The notes under the pieces were generated by a model, which was not told where the DNA came from, searched no databases, and worked only from the letters and a program-made list of their open reading frames with translations. From NCBI GenBank assembly GCA_947632685.1, contig CANRQD010000073.1, positions 1 to 6,635 on the forward strand: 6,635 nt of DNA, read 5' to 3'. Each line of letters begins with the position of its first letter. The first letter of the stretch is position 1. Made by a program: the position numbers and the translations under genes. Source of the stretch: an uncultured Bacilli bacterium (GTDB lineage Bacteria > Bacillota_I > Bacilli_A > RF39 > UBA660). Shown one piece after another: positions 6,324 to 6,635 of this stretch.

Positions 6324-6635
6324 ATGATAGGCGGATTAGAAATGGATCAATTAGCAAAAATAAAAGTCATCGGTCTTGGTGGTGGCGGTAATAATGCTGT
6401 TAATAGAATGATAGAATCAGGTGTAAAAGGTGTAGAATTTATAGCAGCAAATACTGATTTACAAGTATTAAATAGTTCTAAGGCAGATATAAAAATTCAA
6501 ATAGGAGTATCATTAACTGATGGATTAGGAGCTGGAGCAAGACCTGATATAGGTAAAGAAGCTGCTATAGAATCAAAAAAGGAAATAGAGGACGCCTTAT
6601 CAGGTGCAGATATGGTATTTGTAACTTGTGGAATG
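6324..6635 (+). CDS. ftsZ: FtsZ, tubulin-like division GTPase (3' partial)
   Basis: FtsZ polymerises with GTP into the cytokinetic ring. The first 104 codons are present and the frame is open at the window end. Visible are the T1 nucleotide loop GLGGGGNNAVNRM (17-29), the T2 NTD (43-45), and LTDGLGAGARPDIGKEAA (64-81) with the T3 region. The window stops at FVTCGM (99-104), directly before the expected GGGTGTG tubulin signature, so catalytic completeness cannot be judged. Cys102 stands where FtsZ usually has Ala; a few relatives also vary there. The N-terminal tail is short (about 12 residues before the first strand). It lies 13 bases after ftsA, almost certainly co-transcribed with it. Confidence 0.97.
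   Translation, partial: MIGGLEMDQLAKIKVIGLGGGGNNAVNRMIESGVKGVEFIAANTDLQVLNSSKADIKIQIGVSLTDGLGAGARPDIGKEAAIESKKEIEDALSGADMVFVTCGM

Noticed and set aside
1..6635. tRNA, rRNA, CRISPR array, insertion sequence or riboswitch
   Set aside because: I saw no cloverleaf, spaced direct repeats, transposase or structured leader. Coding sequence covers almost the entire window and the largest gap is 69 bases.

Overview
The window is a very AT-rich, single-strand segment of a division and cell wall (dcw) cluster, with every gene on the + strand. The order murG - murB - divIB - (insert) - ftsA - ftsZ is the Bacillus-type dcw order. Together with the low G+C, heavy use of ATA, AGA and TTA codons, and strong AGGAGG-type ribosome binding sites, this points to a low-GC Firmicute. 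An uncultured, wall-bearing lineage near the Erysipelotrichia or RF39-type gut Bacilli is plausible, but the lineage is inference. The peptidoglycan genes show that it is not a wall-less Mollicute. The six tryptophan codons seen are all TGG and no gene has an in-frame TGA, so the standard bacterial code fits.

Layout: positions 1-693 hold the C-terminal two thirds of murG (lipid II synthesis). Positions 693-1595 hold murB, whose start overlaps the murG stop by one base. Positions 1607-2296 hold a short divIB/ftsQ. Positions 2300-3646 and 3656-5002 hold two tandem, paralogous, equally long (448 aa) multi-pass membrane proteins that look like GT-C-fold, lipid-linked-sugar glycosyltransferases. 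They sit where Bacillus has ylxW-ylxX-sbp. These five genes are packed with overlaps or gaps of 3-11 bases and are probably one transcription unit. After them comes a 69-base gap with a hairpin followed by a T-run and, overlapping it, a sigma-A-like promoter. Then come ftsA (5072-6310) and the first 104 codons of ftsZ (6324-6635, cut by the window end).

Functionally, MurG and MurB make peptidoglycan precursor, DivIB is a membrane component of the divisome, and FtsA tethers FtsZ filaments to the membrane. The novelty lies in the duplicated GT-C pair embedded in this cluster, which suggests a surface glycosylation step co-expressed with septal wall synthesis, and in an FtsA whose nucleotide-binding motifs depart from consensus at several normally acidic or glycine positions.
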